From contig JASDFA010000016.1 of assembly GCA_035772735.1 (NCBI GenBank), forward strand, positions 153,896,501 through 153,960,500: 64,000 nt of DNA, given 5' to 3'. Of the stretch, positions 35,121 to 47,631 are shown in pieces. The notes beneath the pieces were generated by a model that was not told the origin of the DNA, made no database searches, and saw nothing but the letters and a program-made list of their open reading frames with translations. Every line of letters begins with the position of its first letter. Position 1 is the stretch's first letter. The stretch comes from Datura wrightii. Taxonomy: Eukaryota > Streptophyta > Magnoliopsida > Solanales > Solanaceae. Both the position numbers and the translations under genes were made by a program.

Positions 35121-36059
35121 ATGGAACACAAATGGGTTGAATGGTGGATACTCATATTTTGGTTAGTCCTGTCTGAATTGTAGGGAACCCCACTTATGGA
35201 AAAACTGTAACACTTGCAATATATGTGGTGGTCAAGATGGCCATTGGGATGGCTGTTCGAATGCATACTCCCCTCCCCCAAGCCCCTGCTATGATCCTTC
35301 TATTGTTTTTCATGAGTACAGGAATGACGAAAATGAGGACTTGAAACGCCAAGCTCAAATAGAAATCATGTTGAAACAGGTCCTTGAGCATACAGAAGTA
35401 ATGAGGGAGCAGATGGAAGTATTAGGAATTCAGAATAAGGAAAATAGAGAGGCCTTAGAAATGATAAACACCAAGATCACGGAGATGATGGTTGAGGCTG
35501 AAGCTTGCGCTGATTTGCAAGTAACGATTTTATGCAATACTCAAGAGGGATTACAAGGAGAAGAAAAGGGTGAGTTCTGGGAAGAAGCTCAACAATTAAA
35601 AGCTCTTGAGAGTCCCCGTGATGGTCTCACACATATGCAAAATTCATTCATGGAAGAAGAGATAGAGTATCCCCCATTTGATATTAATGGAGAGATAGAT
35701 GTTGATGCGGAGAAGGTGTATACAAGTAAGGAGGTCAAGCACAATGCAGTTTCAGAGTTGAGGTGTATTGTACCCCACTCGAAGCATTTTTTGACATTAA
35801 GTTTGGTTGACAACCTAGAAATAGAGTTTTCCAAGCTTCTAGAGAAATGTGTAGAGGAGGACCAAGCCCCGTATATTCTGAAAGTTGCTGACTCGGAAAA
35901 AAAATTGACTTCTCTTACTTAAGGGCCAATAAGTGCAAAAGGCGACATCTACTGCTTGGTCCTTTTATTTTTTCACCACCACCCCTGCAGCATAAGAGGA
36001 AACTAGAGAAGAAATTAGGGGTGAGATTCATGTCCTCAAGGTGGAGGAAAAAGTGGTGA
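35121..36059 (+). pseudogene. B small ORF, unit 2, zinc-knuckle-like
   Basis: Second copy of the unit 1 ORF. One extra G right after the ATG (35121) shifts the start, and a TAG lies near 35165, but the central 193 codons (35341-35922) are intact, including the position that is a stop in unit 1. A frame change at about 35905 separates the basic end. Because the two copies have different lesions, the family once had a full ORF of about 310 codons. Confidence 0.6.
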
Positions 36060-36067
36060 AACTTGAT

Positions 36068-36116
36068 ACGTCGTGCCATGACGTAAAATTAGGGGCTGCT
36101 TGGGAGGCAATCCTAG
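36068..36116 (+). other. conserved post-pol double hairpin (B unit 2)
   Basis: ACGTCG, loop TGCCA, TGACGT (one wobble), then CTTGGG, loop AGGCAA, TCCTAG (one wobble, one mismatch). Confidence 0.55.
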
Positions 36117-37974
36117 GGTACCATGGGTACCATTTTAATTTCTTGCATTTGAGTTAATTTTATTTATTTTTCATCTTGTGTTGTTTTAGTGGAAAGTTAA
36201 GCACGGATGGAGGGGAAGTCTGAGTACCCTTGGAGGATGAAGCTAAGATGCATGGATGAGGAAAAGTGTGGGGTCAAAATACCCACTTGTGCAAATATGA
36301 AGGAAAGCATGCTTTTAGCTAGGCATAGAGGCCTAGGGAGTATTTCTCATTCTATTTAATTTTAGTTTGATGCTCTGGGGACATAGCAGTGTGGGGTGAG
36401 AAAAGTTTAATAAAATTTTGTGCTTAATGATTTTTTGTGAATTAGTGCTTGGGAGAAATATTGGGAAAAATTTTTTGAATTAAGCATGACTTCATCACCC
36501 GTTGATTTTTCTTTTCTGTTCTTTTCCGATGGGGGGTCTTTGAACCGAAGAATAAAAAAATTTTCTTTGTCTGTATATAGTGTTTTTAGTCATAGTTAAG
36601 GACTGTTTTTGATGATGGATGGATGACGACCGTCTTGAGAAAAATTAGTCAATAGGTTTTGGTTTTTGAACCCATAGCTAATTAATGGCTTGATGTTCTT
36701 GTTATGTGCTATGCAGGATTGTAAGATACAAGTGTGGTTAGTGTTGAAGCATGTAAAAAGAGACACTTAGGCTTTTGAATTTGACTCGATGTGATTGAAG
36801 CTTAATTCTGAATTTTTGTGATTAGCTGAGTTAAGAGTATGCTGAATGTGTCTTCAATTGAGCATGTGCTGTGAGTGTAAGTTTTTTGAATATTCCGTGC
36901 TATTGTGGAATGTCTAGAACTTGCCTGGTGTGTATATAAAATGAAATGAAGGATATGGATTGTAGGAGATGATTTAGGCATTTCTTTGAATGAATCTAAT
37001 TGTTATCCCTCACTTTACCTACCTTGAATGTTGAATCCTAGTGAGCCCCATTTAGTCTTAAGCCTATTCATTGACAGCTACAAAATAAGCTTAATCCTTT
37101 TTCTTTCATTAGCCTTGAATTTGACCCAAAACTCCTAAGCGCTTAAGTGAAAAATTTCAAAGAGTGAAGGAGTGAGAAGCGTGAAAAAGGAGGAAAAGTA
37201 GCAAGTTGTAAGAGTTGAGAAAAGGTCAACGGTGCACCTGTTGAAAATGCTTGATTAGTGGTAGGGAGTAAGAAAATAAATGAATGAAAAAGTTTCGTAA
37301 GTACTCCTTACTAATAAGCTAAGTGTGCTTAAAGAAGTGGGAACAAGAAAAAAATTCAAGATTGAAAAGAATGAGGGTGAAGTAAGAGAAGAGATGTCCT
37401 TAATGAAGGTTGAAGTTATTAAAAGCGCTTGGGGAAGATAGCCACTATTAGTGGCCAGAATAGTACCTACCTGTCCCTTAGCTTACATTACAACCCATTA
37501 AATCCTACTTGATCTTACGTTCATACATCCATAAATTAGTGGAGTAAAACACTAAGGGCAAGCTTATGGGTCACCACATGATGCATGTGAATTCCTTGAG
37601 AGAGTGAGCGTAATTCTATTCATATACCCATACATGTTATGATTTGAAAAATTTGTGAGGAAAAATGGTTAACTCTCTTGTTGTAAGGGCACATGTTTAA
37701 TGAGAGATAACATTCATGTTGGATTTCTTGATCAGTTTATTTGCATGAGTTTGCTAAGATTGAGAGTCAATTTTCGAGGTTAGGAAGTCTGAACATAGTT
37801 ATATATCATTTTAAAGATTAAATCGTGCATGCTCTATTTTTAACTTGTTATCTTAAATAATCATTATAGCCGTAGCGTGAATTATCTTTCTACAATAGTT
37901 TTGTGTGAGTCTTCATTTACATGAGATGTAAAAGGATTGTTCGAGGACGGACAAGGCTTTAAGTGTGGGGTAGG
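36117..37974 (+). other. non-coding tail of B unit 2
   Basis: Close copy of 31571-33454 with small deletions, for example about 15 bases near 36760. Ends with TTGTTC-GAGGAC-GGACAA (37937-37954) and the purine tract before LTR-c. No ORF is supported. Confidence 0.65.
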
Positions 37975-39482
37975 TGATCTTGGGCAAAATAGCATGCCCA
38001 AGTTATGCTTTATAACTTAGTTTTGTCTTATTTATCTGCTTAATTATATGCATTCTCATGTATCTATGTAAATGTGAATATATATACTAACCAACATGAT
38101 TAGTTCTTGTTTTGTAGGTTTAAAATGAATTTGAGGAACTAATCCATGAGTTGGTGAAGTGGAGGCAAGGAATCGAAAGTAAAACGCGAACGTCGGCAAG
38201 GAGGATGCGTGAAACAGCCCACCTGCGCATTGGCAACGTGCCACAGCAGGCAGACTGCATGACCAGTGGTGTGTCAGGGCCCCTAACGCGCTGCACAAGC
38301 AGCGTGACACGTTGTCATCGCGGCAAGGGCTACCTGGCATGTATTTTATGCAAATTCCAGATTGGTTACGCGATTCCTCTGTGTCACGGATACAAATTGG
38401 CGCGATAACCTCCGTGACACGGAGCTATTTCATGTTGGGCATAATTTTATACACCTCTCATTTACTATAAATAGGTCCCTTAGCTCCTAAAAACATTGGG
38501 TCCTGATTTATTTTTGAAAAACTGCCAAGGAGTGAAGGGAGAAGTGGGAGAACTCACCTAGGGTTCTTAAATTTCATCTTCTCTTCTACCAATTCTTGTA
38601 AGTATGTTACTTTAATCATTTTTTCTTGTAATTATACGAACTTGAGTGGCTAGAACCCTTTCTCTAGGGTTGAAGCCACAAGGTATGATTGTCAATACAT
38701 GATTTTGTTTTGGTTTTAAGTTATTGATTGTTGTTTTGTCTTACATTCTTAATTATGGTTGTTTTTATGATTGATCACCATGAAAACACACACGTTACAC
38801 CTAGATAAAAGCTTGAGTTAGTAAACCTAGGAAAGAACAAAGAATGTAGGGAGTAAGTTTGTATCTCACGATATAATTCGTGGTTAGGAAAAGAAATTAT
38901 ACATAATTTGCCTTGCTTGGTTATTAAAATGGGATGAGCTAGACACCAACTTAGAATTATCACATCACCCCTCGTAGAAGTAGTTGTGAAGCTGAGTTCG
39001 GTTAAATGATTAGAGGTACGAAATTCCCTAATCAAGAGCATAAACCCCGTAAACCACATCCATGTAATTGGATTGCTCAAGAACTAGAATGTCACATCCC
39101 CGCTCAACGATGTAGCTGTGAGGCTAGTTTGTCTTGTTTAGAGGATCGAAAGACCATGAACATGCAATTGTAATTATGTGAGACGACAATTGATAATTCC
39201 ATACTTAAACCATTACAAAGCGTAGTATCGCATGATTACCCGGCGTTAGCTCTAGTTGCTTATTGAATGTTTTCAGAGTATTTTGTGACCACCTCTAGAC
39301 TTAATTAAACTTTATCGAAAAATTTGAAATCAACACTTGTGAAAGTTAATATCACACTTGAACTTGATAATTAGCTGAATTGGTCCAGTCCCTGTGGGTT
39401 TGACATCCGGCTCTTAAAAAGGGCCACTGTATTACTTGTAAGACCACGTACACTTGCGTGTGCGCTCGGGCAGTCATCAACA
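37975..39482 (+). repeat. LTR-c of B
   Basis: Begins TGATCTTGGGC, ends CATCAACA. It carries the same palindrome layout as LTR-b (38375-38425, partly decayed) and TATAAATAG at 38466-38474. Confidence 0.9.
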
Positions 39483-39488
39483 AGTTTT

Positions 39489-39512
39489 TGGCGCCGTTGT
39501 CGAGGACTAACA
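39489..39512 (+). other. primer site at the outer end of array B
   Basis: TGGCGCCGTTGTCGAGGA (39489-39506) then CTAACA, directly followed by the target duplication AGAGA. An element should end at its LTR. A primer site at the outer edge means a further unit once followed and was deleted to its last bases, or an aberrant DNA end was integrated. Confidence 0.6.
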
Positions 39513-39517
39513 AGAGA

Positions 39518-39658
39518 CTGCTAAGTAGGTCAGGACGATGCCTCTGTATCGCCCTTAGATCGGGCTGATTCTAAACGAGGCTGAGGCATCCTTCTAGTGC
39601 CCTCTCCTGCTGCTATGTCCAATCTTCTGCCTGTGATAGGTTGTCACTGATCTGACAT
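39518..39658 (-). pseudogene. C gag, start
   Basis: Minus-strand ATG at 39658 starts MSDQ, as in E (MSDQRHPIT), with a stop a few codons later; LDIAAGEGT follows. The frame leads toward array B and continues at 28945 on the other side. Confidence 0.7.
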
Positions 39659-40665
39659 TTTATCTGTAAACAAAGAGTATAATAAGCTTTAGGGACTAAA
39701 CCCTATACTGCACTGCTCTATGGCACGAGTGAATATGAAGAAAGAGTAACCACCCTATCATTCCTTGCAACCTCCTGCCTATAGTATGTGGTGCACAAAA
39801 CATCCATAGACAAGACTCTACTTATCACGGCTTGCAAACTCCCTGGGATATAACATGCTCTGATACCAAGTTTGTCACGCCCCGCCTTGGGAGGAATGAC
39901 TGGCACCTGGTGCCCTACTAAGACCTGGACTGTTGGACTACTAAGCCTAAGCACTTCTGGTGCCATGCTGGCTCTAATTCTAGATTTATGAAAACAACGG
40001 GCTATATAATGACTGTAAATACAGCCTCCGGCTGACTAGGCCTATAGCCACCTGTAGGAATATAACAACTAACCAGAACAACTGAGCATAAGGGAACCTA
40101 TGCGGGCCTACAAGGCCACCATGCTGACTAGTGCCCTCTCCTGCTGCTATGTCCAATCTTCTGCCTGTGATAGGATGTCGTTGATTTGACATTTTATCTG
40201 TAAACAAAGAGTATAATAAGCTTTAGGGACTCAACCCTATACTGTACTGCTCTATGGCATGAGTGAATATGAAGAAAGAGTAACCACCCTATCATGCCTT
40301 GCAGCCTCCTGCCTATGGTATGTGGTGCACAACACATCCATAGACAAGACTCTACTTAGCACGGCTTGCAAACTCCCTGGGATACGACCTGCTCTGATAC
40401 CAAGTTTGTCACGCCCCGCCTTGGGAGGAATGAGTGGCACCTGGTGCCCTACTAGGACTTGGACTGTTGGACTACTGAGCCTAAGCACTTTTGGTGCCAT
40501 GCTGGCTCTAATTCTGGATTTATGAAAACAACGGGCTATATAACGACTGTAAATACATCCTCCGGCTGACTAGGCCTATAGCCACCTGTAGGAATATAAT
40601 AGCTAACCAGAACAACTGAGCATAAGGGAACCTATGCGGGCCTACAAGGCCACCATGCTGACTAG
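39598..40665 (-). repeat. 534-bp direct tandem duplication in C
   Basis: The segments 39598-40131 and 40132-40665 are near-identical. CTAG is found at 39594, 40128 and 40662, exactly 534 apart. The unit contains the gag start, the leader, the primer site and the first 259 bases of the LTR as read from its inner edge. Confidence 0.85.
39856..39868 (-). other. primer binding site, tRNA-iMet (C)
   Basis: TGCTCTGATACCA, the complement of TGGTATCAGAGCA, four bases from the LTR edge (39873). A second copy from the tandem duplication lies at 40390-40402. Typical of Tekay/Del chromoviruses. Confidence 0.85.
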
Positions 40666-42665
40666 TTATCACTGAAAAGTATAATCAAGTGCTCAACTGA
40701 TCTGTGACCGACAGGTCACCAACTGCCAATTGAACAAGGCCCCACACGGCCATCACATGCAAACTGAAACATACATACTGCCCCACATGACTGGTATAAC
40801 AAACTACAAGGAATATGCAATCCGCAAGACTCTATGAATAATAAGATGGTCGGGACAGGGTCTCGGCCTACCCATACTATACAAACAAAAAGGAAAGTAA
40901 ACCTTTAGCTGTCAAGCTCCGGATGACAGGAGCTGAAGACTCTGTACGCTGGCTGGAACTACGAGGGATCTACTCCTTGTCTATGAGTACCTACAAGCAA
41001 GTAATGCGGCGCCCCAAAGTGGGCGTTAGTACCACTTGTACTGAGTATGCAAGCAATAACTGAAAATAACTGAAAGCAAACAATAATACTGATAGATACT
41101 GAAGTAATAGGAGACGGGCTGAGACTGATCGAAAAAAGTGTAACTTTACTGAAGAGAGTAAGAGTCATACCTGATAACATGGCGGTCTACTTTCTATCTA
41201 TTAATAACTAACACAACATAGTATACAAGAACCTTACCAGCCCCCATAAGGGCTAAGGTACCAACCAACACACAATCTATATACTCCTACCCAGGTCATA
41301 CCATCCACCTAGTAACTATGAGTATCCAGCCGGCCCCCTAGGTATTCAACTTGGGCTCGCTGGGCCCCTGACTATAGTTGTATATGAGTCCGGAGGACTC
41401 CTGAAATATGAAATCTGAAATTTGAAATTTGTAATCTGAAAACTATAATCTGCACCCCGGGTGCAAGCGCTCGACAGGGGTGTGGTATACTGCTGACCAG
41501 CCTGCTATGGGGAATCTACATCCCATCTTCGTCCGCTGGCGGACGGCATGCCACTCCATATAGCGACGTATCCTCACCCTCTTGCAGGCGAGTCGACACA
41601 GCTATTAACCCTGAGGCAGTCAAGGAAGCTCTAAGTGTGCCCAACATAGAACAATCATGTCTCCACAAATAGCAATAACCGCATGTAATATATATATACT
41701 GAATCTGATAATAAGACTTATATTCTACTTTTTTTTTCGGATCTCATACTGAAATATACTGAATTTGATACTGAAATATGCTGAGTGTAAACTAATATTT
41801 CTAGAATATTCTGCTGGGAATTATACTGTTTTACTGAGTTTCATGTTGAACACTGTATAATAATTCTAACATGCTTACTAAAGTCATATTGAATATAATA
41901 TACGGCTTCTGAAACATTCTACTGGAATTGGCACTATTTTGCTATACTAGAACTACTAGCTTACTGTCTTTACATACCTCAAATGCCAACTTTCTGATTA
42001 ACTGGCGTAGCTCGGCTAGTATTCAGCTATTTCTCCTAACTGTATTCATATTCACGAAAGAATAGAATTAATTCTACTATTGTTTTGGAAAGAAACCATA
42101 CTTATGAATATACCTACTGCCTATTCTTTGACTTATCGGAAAATGGCCGAAAACTTGTAATTTCTCGAAAGTCTAGAAGGGAGAAATACTCACTTTAATG
42201 CTGGGAGTATATTAACACTAGTTTGGATCAATTCCACTTACCTTGGCTCGGTGAGACGACAATTCGTCGGCCGAATTTCACAAAACTAACTCCGTAGGAA
42301 TTCTCCCTGAAGCTTTATACTTCGCTACCTAAAGTTAAGTTGAGTTTGGACTATGTTTGACAGTGTAAACAGAAGGAAATTTATGTTGAACCTTCGTCCC
42401 TCCCCTATGTTTATTCATTCTCTGGAAATGAAGAATGAAAATGACCAAAAAAAACCGAAGTGGGGCCTTATATACTTGGACCTGAACCCCCCTTTAAGTC
42501 GCATTTGTCGAATGCGATTTATAAGTCGCATTTGCCTTGCGACGCTCCGACTTGGCGCTTGTCCGGTCTCTCCCCAGGCCCTTTTCTCGCATGTATGGCA
42601 TTCTAAACCTCTTAACCAACATGCAAATAGGCCAACTAAGTGCCAATAACTTACGGGGTGTAACA
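40407..42665 (-). repeat. C 5' LTR
   Basis: Starts TGTCACGCCCCGCC and ends GGGGTGTAACA; reads TGTTACACCCC to GGCGTGACA on the minus strand, 2259 bp. It matches the split 3' LTR. A 259-base partial copy (39873-40131) precedes it because of the tandem duplication. A TATATAAGGC on the minus strand lies near 42465. Confidence 0.85.
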
Positions 42666-43606
42666 TGTCCCCATTTAGGTCGCAATTCCTTTGTCCTGCA
42701 TCATGGATCAGAGACACATCAATGTAAGGGAAATCATTGCAGAACAATTCAAACGGAAGGCCAAGCAAAAGGCAACTTCTTTGCCTTATTCCAGCCTCAT
42801 TAGTATATTATGCCTGCCGGCCACATGCCCTCTATTCAAACCACTAGACAAAACAGTAAGGGCCGATTGAGTGATTACACTAGCCACCAAAACTGATAAG
42901 GATGCCCTAGCTTCAAAGCTACCCAAAGTGACGGTGGACCAAAATAGCCCTCCATCTTCCATGTTCTCTAGCAAAACCCCAGGGTCACCACAAGCTGACA
43001 AAGTCAACTCCTCTCCACCAACTGACATTTTGAAGATGGCACAAATTGCCCGTGCTTATAATGGCCAGTTGTTGAAATTGACTAAAGCAATACCTCCCAT
43101 GATCCAGCAAGCAATCAAGAAGGACATGCAACCAGTGGTTGAAACATTGGGATGCCTCTATGCTAAACTTGAAGTTTTAGAAAAGGAAGTCTACCTTAAA
43201 GGGTGAAGTGGAAAGGCACAAAGAAATACTTTCACCTAGAAGGATTGGCCTGAATGAACTGACAGCCACTACTGCACAACCTGAGGAAGACAGGAGCCCA
43301 CTGGATTATTGGTATGTTGCGTATGATAGTCCTTCGAAAATTGTTTCTGATGAAGAGATATATCACAGCCACCCACCGCCCTGCCGAATGCTCATTGGGA
43401 GCAAAATAGATCCATTGTGGAGACCCAGTGGGGTGGACACCACTTTTTATCATGAGCTCATAACTCTTCCGGACCATTGGGTAGTTCCAAGACTAGGAAA
43501 ACCAGTCGAACTCCCACCTGACTCGTTGATACCTTCCGTAGTTGAAACTGCTTCATGTCACTTTGATGAGGCCACCTACTCATGGATTCCTCTCCCTCAT
43601 CACTAG
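42666..43606 (+). pseudogene. ORF3 3' part (D1)
   Basis: Resumes the ORF cut at 11663: VPI, a TAG where related proteins have Glu (42676-42678), then VAIPLSCIMDQRHINVREII and KRKAKQKATSLPYS, which match the second half of the plant-transposon domain of A (LEINVGAVI). A stop near 42855 and one extra base near 43202 follow. The rest (ILKMAQIARAYNGQLLKL, LEVLEKEVYLKGEVERHKE) could form a coiled coil. The last 110 residues (WYVAYDSPSKIV, YSWIPLPHH) have no domain known to me. Confidence 0.65.
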
Positions 43607-45075
43607 ATCATTCAGGGAGCCCTCTTGACCTTGTTGTTTTTCCCTTTTACATTGAAGGCAATGTATTTTTATAGCTAGGGGTGGGGATGAGTGCTCCCTT
43701 TCTGTTGATAAGTTGTTTCCCTTGCTGGGATGATTTGAACTATTTTTTTATGATGCGGTTTGTTAGGGAGCCTTTGTTGAGCTCGGGATGAATGAAATAA
43801 AAAATTGTTCTTGAATTGTTAATGAAAATGACTAGGCCTTGGTTTTAATAGGAAAATATTTCATGACCCAAGTTTGATTTTTGTCTTTGTGAATAGTAAT
43901 TAGGGAATAGAATCTTAGGGTTTTATTATATCATGATTATTTCCCTAGGAGCAATTTCTTTATTTTTTCTTTTTTTTCTATTATCAAACCGGGTGAAATT
44001 TCCCAATGTTAGATTTTGAAGAGACTTTCTTATGGGAAAATGCCATATTTTTTTAGTCTTGTTGAAATTGATTTTGAGAGGCACCACCAAAAAAGTTTTG
44101 TGTGGCATGGAAAATATAGCACTCTCTTGTCATACATTGCACATTCATTGTTTGGCTTGTTGATTCACATGCTCAATTGTCTTAAGTCATAATCTGGCTG
44201 TGGTGATGAATTGTATGAACTCCTTGGAGTGTGATGCCTCGTGTGGTAAGGTTGATTGAATGAATCTCATGCATATACGATTGTCTAGAACTTGCCCTAA
44301 GTGTGACTCAAGGCAAAATCCTAGATGTAGTTGCCTACTCATGGATTCCTCTCCCCCATCACTAGATCATTCAGGGAGCCCTCTTGACCTTGTTGTTTTT
44401 CCCTTTTACATTGAAAGCAACGTATTTTTATAGCTAGGGGTGGGGATGAGTGCTCCCTTTTTGTTGATAGGTTGTTTCCCTTACTGGGATGATTTGAACT
44501 ATTTTTTATGATGCGGTTTGTTAGGGAGCCTTTGTCGAACTCGGGATGAATGAAATAAAAAATTGTTCTTGAATTGTTAATGAAAATGACTAGGTCTTGG
44601 TTTTAATAGGCAAATATTTCATGACCCAAGTTTGATTTTTGTCTTTGTGAATAATAATTAGGGAATAGAATCTTAGAGTTTTATTATATCATGATTATTT
44701 CCCTAGGAGCAATTTCTTTTTTTTCTTTTTTTTCTATTATCAAACCGGGTGACATTTCTCTATGGTAGATTGTGAAGAGACTTTCTTATAGGAAAATGCC
44801 ATATTTTTTAGTCTTGTTGAAATTGATTTTGAGAGGCACCACCAAAAAAGTTTTGTGTGGTATGGAAAATATAGCACTCTCTTGTCATACATTGCATATT
44901 CCTTGTTTGGCTTGTTGATTCACATGCTCAATTGTCTTAAGTCATAATCTGGCTGTGGTGATGAATTGTGTGAACTCCTTGGAGTGTGATGCCTCGTGTG
45001 GTAAGGTTGATTGAATGACTCTCATGCATATACGATTGTCTAGAACTTGCCCTAAGTGTGACTCAAGGCAAAATC
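43575..45075 (+). repeat. 759-bp direct tandem duplication in D tail
   Basis: Copy 1 is 43575-44333; copy 2 is 44334-45075 and continues for its last bases after element E (55453-55465). Both start CCTACTCATGGATTCC, inside the end of ORF3, and run through the non-coding tail to CTAGATGTAGTTG. E's target AAATC lies within copy 2, so the duplication is older than E. Confidence 0.85.
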
Positions 45076-47631
45076 TGTCACGCCCCGCCTTGGGGGGGTA
45101 TAACTGGCACCTGGTGCCCTAGTAGGAGCTAGACTACTAATCGGTGAGCCTAAGCACATCTGGTGCCTGGCTAGCTCTAACTCAGATTCAAGGAATCAAC
45201 GGGCTATATAACGGCTGTAAATACAGCCTCCAGCCGACTAGGCCTATAGCCACCTGTACCATAACGATAGCTAACCAAAATCATGTCAATATAAGGGAGC
45301 CTATGCGGGACGACAAGGCCACCATGCTGTCTAGTTAACTCTAAATCAATATAACAAATGTTGAACATCTACATGACCGGCAAGGTCACCACTACTGACT
45401 AGATAAGGCCTCACACGACCAACATAAACAACTAAACATACGCACGGCCCCATACGACCGACACAGCTAACCATAAGAAAATATATACAGACTGCAAGCC
45501 TCTAAGAATACTGATAAGATGGTCGGGACAGGGCCCCGGCCTACTCATGCTGTACAACAAAAGAAAAAGGGATAAACCTCTAGCTATCTAGCTCCGGATG
45601 ACTGGAGCTGATGACCCTGGGAGCTGGCTGGAATCACGAGGTATCGGCCCCTCGTCTATGAGTACCAGCAGGCAAGTAATGCAGCACCACCAAGGGGCGT
45701 CAGTACCACTGGTACTGAGTATGTAAAACAACAACTGAAAAACATCTGAAAACAACAATACAACTGATGGAACTGAAATAGGAAGGAATAGACTAAACTG
45801 ACTGAAAATGTAAAGCTAAGCCTACTCTTAACCATGCTGGAAGGAGTAGGGGTCATACCTTGAGATGTATCGCTCTATTATCGATCTACTCATATCTAGT
45901 GTAACATGGCATAACATAACATAACATAGCATAGCACACACAAACCTTACAAGGCCCCCATAAGCCGGGAGGTACAATCAACACGTAATCTATACCCCTA
46001 CCCCAGTCGTCCCATCTCGTATAATAACTATAAGCATCCTGTTGATCCCCTGGGTATGCACTTGGGCCAGCTGAGCTCCTGACTATAAGTGTACCTGAGT
46101 CCGGAGGACTCCTGAATCAACACCCCGGGCGTACCCGCTCGACGGGATTGTATAAAGGCCGACCAAGGCACAATATGGGGAAACTAGCATCCCATCCTCG
46201 TCCCCTATGGGACGCATGCCACTCCGTAGAGCGACGCATCCTCGTCCTCTGACGGACGAGTCGATACAGCTATTAACCCTGGGGCGGTCATGAATGCTAG
46301 GTAATCCATCCCAAGACAATACAGTAGTCTCAACTGGTAATACTAACTGCGTATACCACATGCTGAAGCTAGTGATGATAATGTATCTGTACATGCTATA
46401 TGCTGGCTAGTGATAGTGATATATATGTATTTAATACATGCTGGGACAGATAATGGTATATGTATATAATCATGCTGTCATACTGTGCTGAGTCTAATGT
46501 TGAACAAGATATAGTTTTTATGTTGGGAATCATGTTGTGTAACTGAGTTTCATAGTAACATGGTTTACTATTTCTAACATGCTTTCTAAACTTCATTTTA
46601 ATCTACAATTCTACTTCTGAGATACCTTACAGATACTTATATTGCTTTACTAAGTTCCAACTGAATACGATAATATCCTAACATACTTCACTAGATCACA
46701 TGTTGGGCATGCTGTACAGGTCCTAACACTTTATATTAGAATTTATACCATGCTAGCTAGTTTCACGCTATATACGATATTATGTTTCCAATATCGTGCT
46801 AATATTCATACTAAACATAACCCATGACTTCTGAAAAATTCTACTGGCCTTTGGACTATCTTACTACTCCGAGACTACTAACTTGCCGAGGAAACTAGCT
46901 TTACATACCTTCGCTTCTGATTTCCCAACTAACTGGCGTAGCTCGGTCAGTATTTTCGCTATTTCTCCCAACTGCATTCGTATATATGTCAATTAGCACT
47001 AAATACAGCACTATTATGAAAGACGCCGTCACTTTCGATATAATTATAGCCTAAGCTTAGGCCTATCGAAAGACGGTCGAAAACTTGCTATTTTCCAGAA
47101 GTCCAGAAGGGAGAAGTATTCACTTCACAGCTAGGAACATATAGACACTAGTTTGGAGCAATACTACTTACCTTAGTCCGATAGCTCGACGATTCATCGG
47201 CCGTATTTCGCGAAACAAAATTCGTAGGAATGTTCCCTGCTACTAAATACCTCGGTACCTGAGGTTAATTTGAATTTAGACTACGTTTGGCAGTGTAATC
47301 GGACAATAATATATAACCCTCTTCGTCTCTCTCTCTATTTTCCACGAATTCTCTGGAAATTATAATGAATAATTTGATTTAAAACTGAAGTGGAGCTTTA
47401 TATACTTGGGCCTGGACAGGCCCAATGTGTCACGGAGCCAACGTGGTGGCCCCGCCTCCGTGACATGCTACCATCGCAGAGGGGTTCTGCCCCGGCTCCT
47501 TCCGTGATGGTTCGACAGGATACTCGTCCGATCCTTTCCTGGGCCTTTCTATAGCACGTATGATTTTCAAATATGCTTAACTAATTCGCGAATAGGCCAT
47601 CTAGGTGCCGGGAATCTTACGGGGTGTAACA
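45076..47631 (-). repeat. E 3' LTR
   Basis: TGTCACGCCCCGCC to GGGGTGTAACA. Palindromes near the U3 end: GGGCCTG-GA-CAGGCCC (47408-47423) and TGTCACGGAG/CTCCGTGACA (47428-47437, 47456-47465). TATATAAAGC on the minus strand at 47395-47404. Confidence 0.9.

Larger units (their letters stand above)
28951..39512 (+). mobile_element. Athila-derived non-autonomous array B (three LTRs, two internals)
   Basis: LTR-a 28951-30419, internal 30420-33454, LTR-b 33455-34964, internal 34965-37974, LTR-c 37975-39482, then a primer site and CTAACA to 39512. Flanks are GGAGA (28946-28950) and AGAGA (39513-39517), a near-perfect target duplication, and C's gag resumes exactly after it. Both internals have one small ORF and no pol. 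The tail is homologous to that of A, so B is probably a deletion derivative of a relative of A. Confidence 0.85.
11664..42665 (-). mobile_element. Tekay-like chromovirus C, minus strand, interrupted
   Basis: On the minus strand the order is 5' LTR (40407-42665), primer site, gag start (39518-39658), rest of gag (27763-28945), protease, RT, RNase H, integrase, chromodomain remnant, polypurine tract and 3' LTR (24048-22156 and 12059-11664). Array B splits gag and array A splits the 3' LTR. A 534-bp duplication at 39598-40665 repeats the primer site and the first 259 bases of the LTR. C lies in ORF3 of D. Flanks TGGTA and TGTCC do not match, so no target duplication is visible. Confidence 0.8.
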
